From Eubacterium sp. 14-2 (GTDB lineage: Bacteria; Bacillota; Clostridia; Lachnospirales; Lachnospiraceae): a stretch of DNA of 64,000 bases. Location: contig NZ_KE159568.1 of assembly GCF_000403845.2 (NCBI RefSeq), positions 1,371,400 through 1,435,399 of the forward strand, written 5' to 3'. A model generated the notes under the pieces. It was not told the origin of the DNA. It was given only the letters and a program-made list of their open reading frames with translations, and did not search any database. The position numbers and the translations under genes were made by a program. Below, piece after piece: positions 43,758-54,633 of this stretch (its first letter is position 1; each line of letters starts with the position of its first letter).

Positions 43758-45149
43758 TTATTTTCCCATACAGAAACTGGAAAAAATCTCATTAATCAGA
43801 TCCTCTCCTGCTGTTTCTCCTGTGATAGTCCCCAGCTCTTCATAAGCATTCATCAGATCTATGGAATAAAAATCCTCCGGCATCCCGTCCTCAATGCTTT
43901 TTCCCACCATGGAAAGGCTGTCAAATGCAGACTGCAGAGAAGATTTCTGCCGTACATTTGTTATGAATATTTCATTGTTAAAAGAAATATCTCCTGTAAA
44001 GAACATCTCTTTAATTTTATCTTCTAACTTTTCAATTCCTTTCTTTTCCTTTGTTGATACAGAAATTATAGGATGATTTAATTTTTCACCCTGCAAAATT
44101 CCATACAGCTCCTGTTCTGAGATATTCTGAGGCAAATCCGATTTGTTTAAAAGAATAATCGCCCTCTTTTCCCTGAGAAAAGACAGAATTTCCCTGTCAT
44201 TTTCATCAAAATCAGTGGAAGAATCTACTACATATATAATTAAATCTGCATTTAATAAGTGTTCTTTTGTTCTGTCAACGCCGATTTTTTCCACAATATC
44301 CTGAGTTTCACGGACTCCTGCCGTATCTGTCACATTCAAAATAATCCCATCCAGATTAATCTGTTCTTCCAGAATATCACGGGTGGTTCCTGCAATATCT
44401 GTCACAATGGCACGATCTTTTCCAACAAGAACATTCATCAGAGAAGATTTTCCTGCATTAGGTTTTCCTGCAATTACCGTATTAATTCCTTCTTTCAGAA
44501 GAACTCCGTTATCATAAGTAAGAAGCAGTTCCCTTAACTGCTCCTGCATCTGAACAACTATTTTATATAACTGCTCTCCATATCCATCAACAGAAATATG
44601 TTCCGGATCATCCAGAGCTGATTCAATAAAAGCAATTTCATGGAGAATAGTCTGACGGATACGCTGTATTTTTTCCTTCAGACTACCCCGAAGCTGAGAA
44701 ATGGAGGATTCCAGCGCAAAATCATTCCGTGCATTAATCAGGTCAATGACAGATTCTGCCTGAGACAAATCAATCCTGCCGTTTAAAAAAGCCCTTTTTG
44801 TAAACTCCCCTGGTTCTGCAGGTCTTGCACCATACTTTATCACTGTTTCCAGAATCCGCTTCATCACAAGGGTTCCCCCATGGCAGGTAATTTCCACCGT
44901 ATCTTCCATGGTATAGGAAGCAGGAGCTTTGAAGATTAATACCATCACTTCATCCACCAGTTTTTCATCATCATAAATATAACCATAGTGAACCGTATGG
45001 CTGTCTGCCTGTGACAACTTCTTTCTGCCATTTACGGAACGATAAATTCTGTCTGCAATCTGAAAAGATTCTTCACCGCTGATCCGCACAATACCAATAC
45101 CTGCATTTGTCATGGCTGTTGCAATAGCTGCAATGGTATCTCCTTTCAT
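43758..45149 (-). CDS. mnmE: tRNA modification GTPase MnmE
   Basis: This gene encodes 463 residues. The N-terminal tetrahydrofolate-binding domain (1-120) has HYGYIYDDEKLVDEVMVLIF. The G domain has GKPNAGKSSLMN, DTAGVRET and NKSD. The C-terminal FCMGK holds the conserved CxGK Cys. It works in a complex with MnmG. A terminator separates it from jag. Confidence 0.97.
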   Translation of the reverse strand: MKGDTIAAIATAMTNAGIGIVRISGEESFQIADRIYRSVNGRKKLSQADSHTVHYGYIYDDEKLVDEVMVLIFKAPASYTMEDTVEITCHGGTLVMKRILETVIKYGARPAEPGEFTKRAFLNGRIDLSQAESVIDLINARNDFALESSISQLRGSLKEKIQRIRQTILHEIAFIESALDDPEHISVDGYGEQLYKIVVQMQEQLRELLLTYDNGVLLKEGINTVIAGKPNAGKSSLMNVLVGKDRAIVTDIAGTTRDILEEQINLDGIILNVTDTAGVRETQDIVEKIGVDRTKEHLLNADLIIYVVDSSTDFDENDREILSFLREKRAIILLNKSDLPQNISEQELYGILQGEKLNHPIISVSTKEKKGIEKLEDKIKEMFFTGDISFNNEIFITNVRQKSSLQSAFDSLSMVGKSIEDGMPEDFYSIDLMNAYEELGTITGETAGEDLINEIFSSFCMGK

Positions 45150-45192
45150 AATTTCACCTCATTTCAAAAAATAATCTGTTTTCCTGTAAGAC

Positions 45193-45234
45193 AAAGGCTT
45201 TCTCAATCTGAAAACACATTTTGAGAAAGCCTTT
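45193..45234 (-). terminator. Terminator of the rpmH-jag operon
   Basis: AAAGGCTTTCTCAA and TTGAGAAAGCCTTT form a 14-base stem between the jag stop and mnmE start. Confidence 0.85.
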
Positions 45235-45240
45235 TCTATG

Positions 45241-45876
45241 CTACTGATTATTATTTCTTTTCAAAGTAACTACCACATGTCTGTAAGGTTCTTCCCCTTC
45301 ACTGTGAGTATTTACATAACGGTCATTCTGCAATGCGGAATGAATTACACGCCGTTCAAAGGGATTCATGGGTTCCAGGGAGACGGAACGTTTGGTTCTT
45401 TTTACCTTATAGGCAATATTTCTCGCCAGATTTTCCAGAGTATCTCTTCTTCGCTTCCGATAATCTTCCGTATCTATTTTTACTTTCACATACTCGCTGA
45501 CCTGTTTTCCAACGGCAAGATTTGTAAGATACTGTAAAGAATCCAGGGTTTGTCCACGTTTTCCGATTAAAACGCCCATCTCATCCCCTTTCAGCTCCAC
45601 GTCCACATTTTTGCCGTCTTCACTCTTTGTAATGATAATTTCCACTTCCAGATTCATAGCAAGAAATACGCTATGGAGAAAATCATATACATAATCCTCT
45701 GTGTCAGACTTCTTACGGATTTTAATCACAGCAGGCTTACTGCCAATTCCAAGGAAACCTGAACTTCCTTTTTCAACTACTTCATATTCAACCTTATCAC
45801 TGGTTGTACCGAGTTTCACAAGGCCCTCTGTAATGGCGTCATCTACGGTTTTTGCTGATACTTCAATAAAATCCAT
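45241..45876 (-). CDS. jag: RNA-binding protein Jag (KhpB)
   Basis: This gene encodes 211 residues. A Jag-N domain (1-55, SAKTVDDAITEGLVKLGTTS) is followed by a KH domain with GVLIGKRGQTLDSLQYL and an R3H domain with NPFERRVIHSAL. It binds RNA and influences cell wall and division in Firmicutes. It lies 20 bases after yidC. Confidence 0.94.
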   Translation of the reverse strand: MDFIEVSAKTVDDAITEGLVKLGTTSDKVEYEVVEKGSSGFLGIGSKPAVIKIRKKSDTEDYVYDFLHSVFLAMNLEVEIIITKSEDGKNVDVELKGDEMGVLIGKRGQTLDSLQYLTNLAVGKQVSEYVKVKIDTEDYRKRRRDTLENLARNIAYKVKRTKRSVSLEPMNPFERRVIHSALQNDRYVNTHSEGEEPYRHVVVTLKRNNNQ

Positions 45877-45896
45877 TCAAATTCCCCCTGTTTCCA

Positions 45897-47159
45897 TCAC
45901 TTGTTATTGCGTTCGTTAAATTCTTTTACCATATTGGCCTTTTCCAGCAGACTGCCTTTTCTGGCTGTTTTTGCATACTCTTCTGTTCTGCGGATTTTTT
46001 CTTCCTTTTCCTCTGTACTGACAGGCTCTGCAATTTTTCTGGTATTAATTCTGGCGGCGTTTGCAATCTGATTTTCGTAAATCCCCTGCTTTTCTTTTCT
46101 CTTTTTCACTTTCTCTTTATTCTTCTCTATAATCACTTCCAGATCAAGATTCTTCATGTATTTATTCAAAAAGAACTGCTGAATGAAGCGGATTACGGAA
46201 CCGGCAATCCAGTAAATACCAACACCCACCGGAACAGAAAATACCATAAAAAGAGAAAACAGAGGTAATACTGTATTCATGGTTTTCATCTGTCTTGCCA
46301 TGGCGTCATTTTCTCCGCCTGCAGCACTGGCATTGGGCATCAGCTTTATATTCAAAACCTGAGAACCATAAGAAGCAAGGGGGATCAGGATTGCACCGAT
46401 AATCAGGATAAAATCTTTATTTTCCCATCCCGTACCAATCAGGTTCACAGGGGAATTGGCAATATTGATACCTAAAAAATTATTAAAATGTGTAACAGAA
46501 GCCTCCACAGAACTGATAATATCGGTAAGTCCCGTAAAACTGTCTTTTAAAATTTCCCATCCCTGCCCTGGGAGTGCATAGAGCACATCAATAATGGAAT
46601 TTGCAGTGGTAGCGGCATTTTCATAATTCAGGCCTACGGTTTTTACGCCTGCTTCTTTTACGAAAGAAGTCATAATATCCTGATATCCGTCCACTCCCAT
46701 GATTTTATCTACCAGTGGAGTATATACAGCCTTTACACTGCTTACATATGCAGGAATATTCCGGACTACCTGATACATGGCCAGCATAATGGGGAAGTTA
46801 ATCAGAAGCTGTACGCAGCTTCCCATGGTTGATACACCGTATTTCTGGTATACCATCTGAGTTTCCTCATTCATTTTCTGCATGGACACCTGATCTTTTT
46901 TATTTTTGTATTTTTCCCGGATAGCATTGATCTCAGGCTGCATTTCCTGAGAAAGCCTGGAAAATTTCTGCTGCTTGTATGTGAGCGGAAGCATCAGAAT
47001 ATAAAGTATCAGAGTAAACAAAATAATACACAGTGCAATATTCTGGATGCCGAACGCACTGTTTAAAAATGTATACAGGCCATCCATAATATAGCCAATC
47101 AATTTTGCAATAGGACCCAGTATTTTGCCGGGATACTGAGTCAGTATAATTTCCGTCAA
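45897..47159 (-). CDS. yidC: Membrane protein insertase YidC
   Basis: This gene encodes 420 residues. It starts at TTG 47159 with AGGAGG nine bases before; no ATG is as well placed. Five membrane helices are visible, with the conserved cytosolic helical hairpin (SRLSQEMQPEINAIREKYKN) and the LMNFPIM-like region QLLINFPIMLAMYQV. A long extracytoplasmic loop (about 135-240) and a basic C-terminal tail are typical of this family. It inserts membrane proteins with or without Sec. Confidence 0.94.
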   Translation of the reverse strand: MTEIILTQYPGKILGPIAKLIGYIMDGLYTFLNSAFGIQNIALCIILFTLILYILMLPLTYKQQKFSRLSQEMQPEINAIREKYKNKKDQVSMQKMNEETQMVYQKYGVSTMGSCVQLLINFPIMLAMYQVVRNIPAYVSSVKAVYTPLVDKIMGVDGYQDIMTSFVKEAGVKTVGLNYENAATTANSIIDVLYALPGQGWEILKDSFTGLTDIISSVEASVTHFNNFLGINIANSPVNLIGTGWENKDFILIIGAILIPLASYGSQVLNIKLMPNASAAGGENDAMARQMKTMNTVLPLFSLFMVFSVPVGVGIYWIAGSVIRFIQQFFLNKYMKNLDLEVIIEKNKEKVKKRKEKQGIYENQIANAARINTRKIAEPVSTEEKEEKIRRTEEYAKTARKGSLLEKANMVKEFNERNNK

Positions 47160-47177
47160 TCTAACAAACCTCCTAAA

Positions 47178-47387
47178 TTATGGAACCGGGTCATATCCGC
47201 CTTTGGAAAATGGATTACATCTCAATATTCTCCATCCGGCCAACAGGGACCCTTTACACGCACCATATTTCTGAATTGCTTCCAGTCCATAAGTGGAACA
47301 GGTAGGATAATAAGGGCATTTTGTTGTTTTCAGGGGTGACAAATATTTTCTATACAAATTAATTAAGGCAATTAATATTCTCTTCAA
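47178..47387 (-). CDS. yidD: Membrane insertion efficiency factor YidD
   Basis: This gene encodes 69 residues. LINLYRKYLSPLKTTKCPYY, PTCSTYGLEAIQKYGACKGS and WRILRCNPFSKGGYDPVP are the family's fixed stretches with three Cys. It overlaps rnpA by four bases. Confidence 0.96.
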   Translation of the reverse strand: MKRILIALINLYRKYLSPLKTTKCPYYPTCSTYGLEAIQKYGACKGSLLAGWRILRCNPFSKGGYDPVP

Positions 47388-47737
47388 AATATCTCATCTT
47401 CTTTTCTCAAAATATGATGAAGACCTCCAAGATGCAGCAACGCTTTTTCCGTTTCCTGATAAGTTACCTTCCTGGACGCCCCTCTTGCTATGACTACAAT
47501 GTCCAAACCTGAGCTGAATTTTTCTTCCTGTAAGCGATATGCTTCCCGTACCAATCTTGTAATATGATGTCTTACAACGCTGTTTCCTACTTTTTTACTG
47601 ACTGAAATTCCCAGTCTGTTTCTCTCCGTATTATTCTTCAGAACATACATGACAAAATAACGATTTACACAGGATTTTCCGTTCTTATATACTTCCCGGA
47701 AAGAACTGTTCTTCTTCAACGATTCTGAAAATCTCAT
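47384..47737 (-). CDS. rnpA: Ribonuclease P protein component
   Basis: This gene encodes 117 residues from ATG 47737. The RNP motif is NRLGISVSKKVGNSVVRHHITRLVREAYR. Upstream codons in the same frame lie in the rpmH-rnpA spacer and are not typical of the family. It helps the RNA subunit cleave tRNA leaders. Confidence 0.94.
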   Translation of the reverse strand: MRFSESLKKNSSFREVYKNGKSCVNRYFVMYVLKNNTERNRLGISVSKKVGNSVVRHHITRLVREAYRLQEEKFSSGLDIVVIARGASRKVTYQETEKALLHLGGLHHILRKEDEIF

Positions 47738-47815
47738 AATATACTGATTCTCCGGTTCATACGATGAATGTACAAATCTAAACAGCAGTAAGAAGAAAGA
47801 CCACAATGATGTGGC

Positions 47816-47950
47816 CTAAGCTGATAATCTTTTTCTTCCTTTTAATCTTCTTGCAGCTAAAACTCTTCTTCCACCCTTGCTACTCATTCTTGCTCTGAAT
47901 CCATGAACTTTGGATCTTGATCTCTTTTTTGGCTGATATGTCATTTTCAC
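47816..47950 (-). CDS. rpmH: 50S ribosomal protein L34
   Basis: This gene encodes 44 residues starting at GTG 47950 ten bases after GGAGG; an ATG two codons later (47944) is the alternative. The sequence [20 protein letters not shown], then [19 protein letters not shown], is L34. It is the first gene of the leftward rpmH-rnpA-yidD-yidC-jag operon. Confidence 0.95.
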   Translation of the reverse strand: MKMTYQPKKRSRSKVHGFRARMSSKGGRRVLAARRLKGRKRLSA

Positions 47951-48482
47951 GGGTCATCCACCTCCTCTATACGAAAAACATTATGATTCATTATATCAAA
48001 AAATCCCCTTAAGTCAAGCCGTTTTGCAATTTTTTCATATCTTGCACAAAAAGTAAAACAAAAGAATCATACTGTATACAATATGTGGTAACAAAGTTTT
48101 TCCCCGGCACAAGTTTCCATGTTCATATTCCGGAAAAAGTTTATTTTTCTTTCCACGTTATTCACATGGAGTATTATAATAAGGAAGAAAAAAGTTATCC
48201 TCCTTTGTAAATCAAAGTTTTCCACAAGTTATCCACATTTTCCACTTTTGAAAAAGTTATCCATATTTTGTGGATAACTTGTGGAAAACTTTTTGAAAAT
48301 CTGTGTATATTTTCATTTCTATTCCAAAACTTCCTGAAAAACAGGGATTTTTTGAATGTAGATATGTTTACAGAGATATTTGTGTATAACCTCAGGTGAA
48401 TTTTTTCAGGCTCTTAACCCTCATACCGGATATAAAGGTCTGTTTTTTCTTTCCTTATCCCCTGTACCTTTAAAAAATTTAA
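47951..48482. other. oriC: oriC (upstream part) with DnaA boxes
   Basis: The 610-base gap between rpmH and dnaA is AT-rich. It has DnaA boxes TTATCCACA at 48229-48237, its reverse complement TGTGGATAA at 48269-48277, and near matches at 48218-48226 (TTTTCCACA) and 48257-48265 (TTATCCATA). Two face each other around a 32-base spacer. Divergent gene direction on both sides agrees with the origin. Confidence 0.88.
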
Positions 48483-48511
48483 TTGATTATTCGGGCCATT
48501 TGCGTTATTAT
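48483..48511 (+). promoter_or_regulatory. dnaA promoter
   Basis: TTGATT (48483-48488), 17 bases, TATTAT (48506-48511). The start would be near 48518, giving a short leader before ATG 48560 and arguing against any dnaA start further upstream. Confidence 0.6.
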
Positions 48512-48559
48512 AGAATATGGAAGACTATGAACTTAGAAAAAGGAAGTTTGGAGAACAAT

Positions 48560-49909
48560 ATGGAACTTATTTTAGAAAAGTGGGAAGAAATTCTCAGGAC
48601 GGTAAAAGAAGAACATGATCTTACAGATATTTCTTTCAACACCTGGCTAAAACCTTTAAGCGTATACAGTATTGAAGGCTCAAAACTGTATATTCTTGTT
48701 CCGTCAGAACAGATGGGATTGAATTATATTACAAAGAAATACACACTCCCCATCAAGGTAGCCATTGCGGAAATTACAGGCATTGACTATGAAATTGAAT
48801 TCATTCTGCAGGAACAGACGAAAAATATCAGGTCTTTTAAAAGTAAAAATCCTGACTTTGTTCCAGATACGGAAAAAAGCAATCTGAATCCCAACTATAC
48901 TTTTGAAACCTTCGTAGTTGGTAAAAATAATAAATTTGCTCATGCTGCAAGCCTTGCTGTATCAGAATCTCCGGGAGAAGTTTACAATCCTCTCTATATT
49001 TATGGAGGTCCGGGACTGGGCAAGACCCATTTAATGCAGTCCATCGGCCATTTTATCCTGCAGCAGAAGCCGGAGAAAAAGGTTATTTACGTTACCTCAG
49101 AGGAATTTACCAACGAAGTAATCGACTCTATCCGAAACGGAAATGCTTCCGCCATGACAAAACTCAGAGACAAGTACCGTACCGTAGACGTTCTGATGAT
49201 TGACGACGTACAGTTCATCATCGGAAAAGAAAGTACCCAGGAAGAATTTTTCCATACCTTTAATGTGCTCCATTCTGCAGGAAAACAGATTATCCTTTCT
49301 TCGGACAAACCGCCCAAGGAAATGGAAACACTGGAAGAACGCATTCGTTCCCGTTTTGAATGGGGGCTGCTGGCCGATATCGGCTATCCTGACTATGAGA
49401 CCAGAATGGCCATTCTCAGAAGAAAAGAAGAACTGGACGGATTTCATCTTGAAGATGAAATTCTTGATTATATTGCCATAAATATCAAATCCAATATCCG
49501 GGAGCTGGAAGGAGCCCTGAACAAACTGCTGGCTTTTTCCAATCTGGAACACACGGATATTACCATGGAAGTTGCCATCCGGGAGCTGCAGAATATTATT
49601 TCACCGGACAAGCCAAGGGAAATTACGCCTCAGCTTGTTATTGAAATTGTAGCAGAACATTTCAATATCTCCACAGACCAGATGATTTCCAAGAACCGCA
49701 GCAATGAAATTGCGAAACCCAGGCAGATTGCCATGTACTTATGTAAAAACATGACGGCTGCCCAGCTTGAAACCATCGGCACTCTTCTGGGAGGAAGGGA
49801 TCACTCCACCATTATTCACGGCATTAAAAAAATTACGGAAGAATATCAGAATGATGAAAACTTCCATCAGACCATTGAAACCATCAAAAAGAAGATTAAC
49901 CCTAATTAA
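48560..49909 (+). CDS. dnaA: Chromosomal replication initiator DnaA
   Basis: This gene encodes 449 residues from ATG 48560, seven bases after GGAG. Domain I is about 1-85. The AAA+ domain has Walker A GGPGLGKTH, Walker B VLMIDDVQ and EERIRSRFEWG. Domain IV has the DnaA-box reader GGRDHSTIIHGIKKI. It melts oriC and loads the helicase. An earlier ATG (48527) lies only about nine bases after the predicted transcription start. Confidence 0.97.
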   Translation: MELILEKWEEILRTVKEEHDLTDISFNTWLKPLSVYSIEGSKLYILVPSEQMGLNYITKKYTLPIKVAIAEITGIDYEIEFILQEQTKNIRSFKSKNPDFVPDTEKSNLNPNYTFETFVVGKNNKFAHAASLAVSESPGEVYNPLYIYGGPGLGKTHLMQSIGHFILQQKPEKKVIYVTSEEFTNEVIDSIRNGNASAMTKLRDKYRTVDVLMIDDVQFIIGKESTQEEFFHTFNVLHSAGKQIILSSDKPPKEMETLEERIRSRFEWGLLADIGYPDYETRMAILRRKEELDGFHLEDEILDYIAINIKSNIRELEGALNKLLAFSNLEHTDITMEVAIRELQNIISPDKPREITPQLVIEIVAEHFNISTDQMISKNRSNEIAKPRQIAMYLCKNMTAAQLETIGTLLGGRDHSTIIHGIKKITEEYQNDENFHQTIETIKKKINPN

Positions 49910-49910
49910 T

Positions 49911-50213
49911 GCTTCCATTCACATTTGTGGATAAGTTGTCCAAAAGCCTGTGAATGGAAGCGGATAAGCCGTACATTCATCCACGGCCGTCCATTTTACT
50001 TTATGGGATTCATTTTTTCCCTGAAATTTATACACAGCCTGTCCATACACCTTCAAGGTGAAATTCACAGGCTTATCCGGCAAGAAAAACGGCTCAAAGC
50101 ACCTGAAATTCAGCCTTTGCATAATTATACACTTATGAACAGCCCCTATGACGATTAAGACGAATCTCTTATCATAAATTTATCTTTAAGCTCAGGAAGG
50201 AGTTACACACAAT
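49911..50213. other. dnaA-dnaN spacer with DnaA box in a hairpin loop
   Basis: GCTTCCATTCACA (49911-49923) and TGTGAATGGAAGC (49949-49961) form a perfect 13-base stem directly after the dnaA stop. The loop holds a DnaA box TGTGGATAA (49926-49934). Further GGATAAG/CTTATCC pieces at 49962 and about 50072 and a second hairpin (50036-50073) follow. In Bacillus subtilis this spacer is the second part of the origin; the same is plausible here. Confidence 0.6.
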
Positions 50214-51326
50214 ATGAAAATTATATGTTCCAGAACAAATCTCTTACATGGAGTCAATATTGTATCAAAAGCTGTTCCTTCCAGAACCACTATGGCGATT
50301 CTGGAATGCATTTTAATTGACGCTTCTACCAATGAAATAAAATTAACGGCAAATGATATGGAACTGGGAATAGAAACCAGAATAGAAGGAGAAATTGCAG
50401 AACGAGGCGTTATTGCACTGGATGCCAGAATTTTTCTGGAAATTGTGAGGAAACTTCCTGATAATGACGTAACCATTGAGACAGACTCCTCCTTTAAGAC
50501 GGTAATTACCTGTGAAAAAGCCAAGTTTAATATTATCGGAAAATCAGGAGAAGATTTTTCCTATCTTCCTTACATAGAAAGAAATCAGCCTGTCATGCTT
50601 TCTCAGTTTACTCTGAAAGAAGTAATCAGACAGACCATATTTTCCATTTCAGACAGTGACAACAATAAGCTGATGACCGGAGAACTGTTTGAGATGAAGG
50701 AAAATCAGTTAAAGGTGGTGTCACTGGACGGACACCGTATTTCCATCCGTAAAATAGAACTGAAGGAGGCATATCCTGACTGCAAGGTAATTGTGCCGGG
50801 CAAGACACTTCAGGAAGTAAGTAAAATTGTGCCGGGAGACGCCAGCGAGTTCGTCAGTATTTTCTTTACGGAAAATCATATTGTTTTTGAATTTGATAAA
50901 ACCACAGTGGTGTCCCGTCTGATTGAAGGAGAATATTTTAAGATAGACCAGATGCTGTCCTCCGATTATGAAACAAAAATTAAAATTAATAAACGGGAGC
51001 TTCTGGACTGCATTGACAGAGCTACCCTTCTGGTCAAAGAAGGCGATAAGAAACCAATCATTATGAATGTAACCGATGAAAATATGGAGCTGAAAATCAA
51101 TTCCTTTATCGGTTCCATGAATGAAGATATAGATATTCAGAAAAGCGGAAAGGATATTCTGATTGGATTTAATCCCAGATTTTTTATTGATGCGCTGCGT
51201 GTCATTGATGAAGAAGAGGTTACCCTGTATATGGTAAATCCAAAGGCCCCCTGCTTTATCAAAGATGACAACGAAACTTTTATTTATCTGATTCTGCCGG
51301 TAAATTTCAATGCGGCAGCCAGTTAG
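50214..51326 (+). CDS. dnaN: DNA polymerase III sliding clamp (beta)
   Basis: This gene encodes 370 residues, starting at ATG 50214 behind AAGGAG. It has three clamp repeats, with KAVPSRTTMAILECILIDAS, GHRISIRKIEL and the C-terminal APCFIKDD...YLILPV. It forms the ring that keeps polymerase on DNA. Confidence 0.97.
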   Translation: MKIICSRTNLLHGVNIVSKAVPSRTTMAILECILIDASTNEIKLTANDMELGIETRIEGEIAERGVIALDARIFLEIVRKLPDNDVTIETDSSFKTVITCEKAKFNIIGKSGEDFSYLPYIERNQPVMLSQFTLKEVIRQTIFSISDSDNNKLMTGELFEMKENQLKVVSLDGHRISIRKIELKEAYPDCKVIVPGKTLQEVSKIVPGDASEFVSIFFTENHIVFEFDKTTVVSRLIEGEYFKIDQMLSSDYETKIKINKRELLDCIDRATLLVKEGDKKPIIMNVTDENMELKINSFIGSMNEDIDIQKSGKDILIGFNPRFFIDALRVIDEEEVTLYMVNPKAPCFIKDDNETFIYLILPVNFNAAAS

Positions 51327-51339
51327 AAAGGAACTGCAC

Positions 51340-51549
51340 ATGGAAGTAATAAAGTTAAAGGGTGATTATATAAAATTAGGGCAGGCGCTGAAAGCTGCAA
51401 ATCTGGTGGATTCTGGTGTGATTGCCAAGCTGGTTGTACAGGACGGCCTTGTAACGGTGAATGGAGAAGTGGAAGTTCAGCGGGGGAAAAAACTGGTGGA
51501 TGGAGATGTTGTTTCCTTTGAAGGGGAGACAATCAAAATCGTAAAATGA
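51340..51549 (+). CDS. yaaA: S4-domain RNA-binding protein (YaaA type)
   Basis: This gene encodes 69 residues from ATG 51340, behind AAAGGAAC. The S4 motif is YIKLGQALKAANLVDSGVIA, then VNGEVEVQRGKKLVDGDVV. It has a fixed place between dnaN and recF in Firmicutes and probably binds rRNA. It overlaps recF by ATGA. Confidence 0.92.
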   Translation: MEVIKLKGDYIKLGQALKAANLVDSGVIAKLVVQDGLVTVNGEVEVQRGKKLVDGDVVSFEGETIKIVK

Positions 51550-52637
51550 TTTTAAAATCTGTTGCTTTAAGCCATTTTCGCAATTACAGCGATTTATATA
51601 TGGAATTTGACAGAGGAACCAATATACTGTACGGCGATAACGCACAGGGAAAAACCAATATTTTAGAATCCGTCTATGTGAGCGGAACCACCAGGTCTCA
51701 TAAAGGAAGCAAAGACCGGGAACTCATACAGTTTGGTGAGGAAGAAGCTCATATCCGCACAGTTGTGGAACGGAAGGAAAAAGAATATCAGATAGACATG
51801 CATATCAAAAAGAGCCGTTCCAAGGGGATTGCCATCAATAAAATCCCCATTAAAAAGGCTGCGGAACTGTTCGGTATTCTGAATATCGTGTTTTTTTCTC
51901 CGGAGGATTTGAATATTATTAAGAATGGCCCTTCGGAGCGCAGGAAATTTCTGGATTTTGAGTTGTGTCAGCTTGACAGAATTTATCTGTATCATCTTAC
52001 AAATTATAATAAAATATTAAATCAGAGAAATAAACTTTTAAAAGATATCAGTTTCCGGCCGGAGCTTAAGGATACCCTTCCGGTCTGGGATTTACAGTTA
52101 ATTGATTACGGGAAAAAAATCATCGCTTCACGAAAAACTTTTGTGAACCGGTTAAATGAGATTGTTTATGATATACATAAGAAAATTTCCGGTGAAAAGG
52201 AAGAACTTTTTCTGAGCTATGAGCCGGATGTGGAAGAAAAACAGTTAGAGGAGGAATTGCTGAAAAACAGAGAAAGGGATTTGAAATTCGGTATGACTTC
52301 TGTGGGACCTCACAGAGATGATATGTGTTTTCTGATCCGGGATACTGACATCCGCAGATTTGGTTCTCAGGGACAGCAGCGGAGTTGTGCACTTTCTTTA
52401 AAACTCTCAGAAATAGAGCTGGTTAAAACCTCGGTTGGTGAAACACCTGTTCTGATTCTGGATGATGTGCTGTCGGAGCTGGACAGCAGCCGGCAGAATT
52501 TTCTTTTAAACAGTATTCATGATATTCAGACAATTATTACATGTACGGGGCTTGATGAGTTTGTGAAAAACAGATTTGAAATCAATAAGATTTTTAAAGT
52601 GGTAAATGGGACTGTAAAAGCTGAGAACAGTTTTTAG
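51546..52637 (+). CDS. recF: DNA replication and repair protein RecF
   Basis: This gene encodes 363 residues. Walker A is GDNAQGKTN, the signature region is RFGSQGQQRSCALSLKLSE and Walker B is VLILDDVLSELD, an SMC-like ATPase. It helps load RecA at gaps. Confidence 0.96.
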   Translation: MILKSVALSHFRNYSDLYMEFDRGTNILYGDNAQGKTNILESVYVSGTTRSHKGSKDRELIQFGEEEAHIRTVVERKEKEYQIDMHIKKSRSKGIAINKIPIKKAAELFGILNIVFFSPEDLNIIKNGPSERRKFLDFELCQLDRIYLYHLTNYNKILNQRNKLLKDISFRPELKDTLPVWDLQLIDYGKKIIASRKTFVNRLNEIVYDIHKKISGEKEELFLSYEPDVEEKQLEEELLKNRERDLKFGMTSVGPHRDDMCFLIRDTDIRRFGSQGQQRSCALSLKLSEIELVKTSVGETPVLILDDVLSELDSSRQNFLLNSIHDIQTIITCTGLDEFVKNRFEINKIFKVVNGTVKAENSF

Positions 52638-52648
52638 AAATTGGATGA

Positions 52649-54598
<1,950 letters not shown>

Positions 54599-54633
54599 AG
54601 GGTGTGTCATGGATGCATAATGGAGGGAAACAG

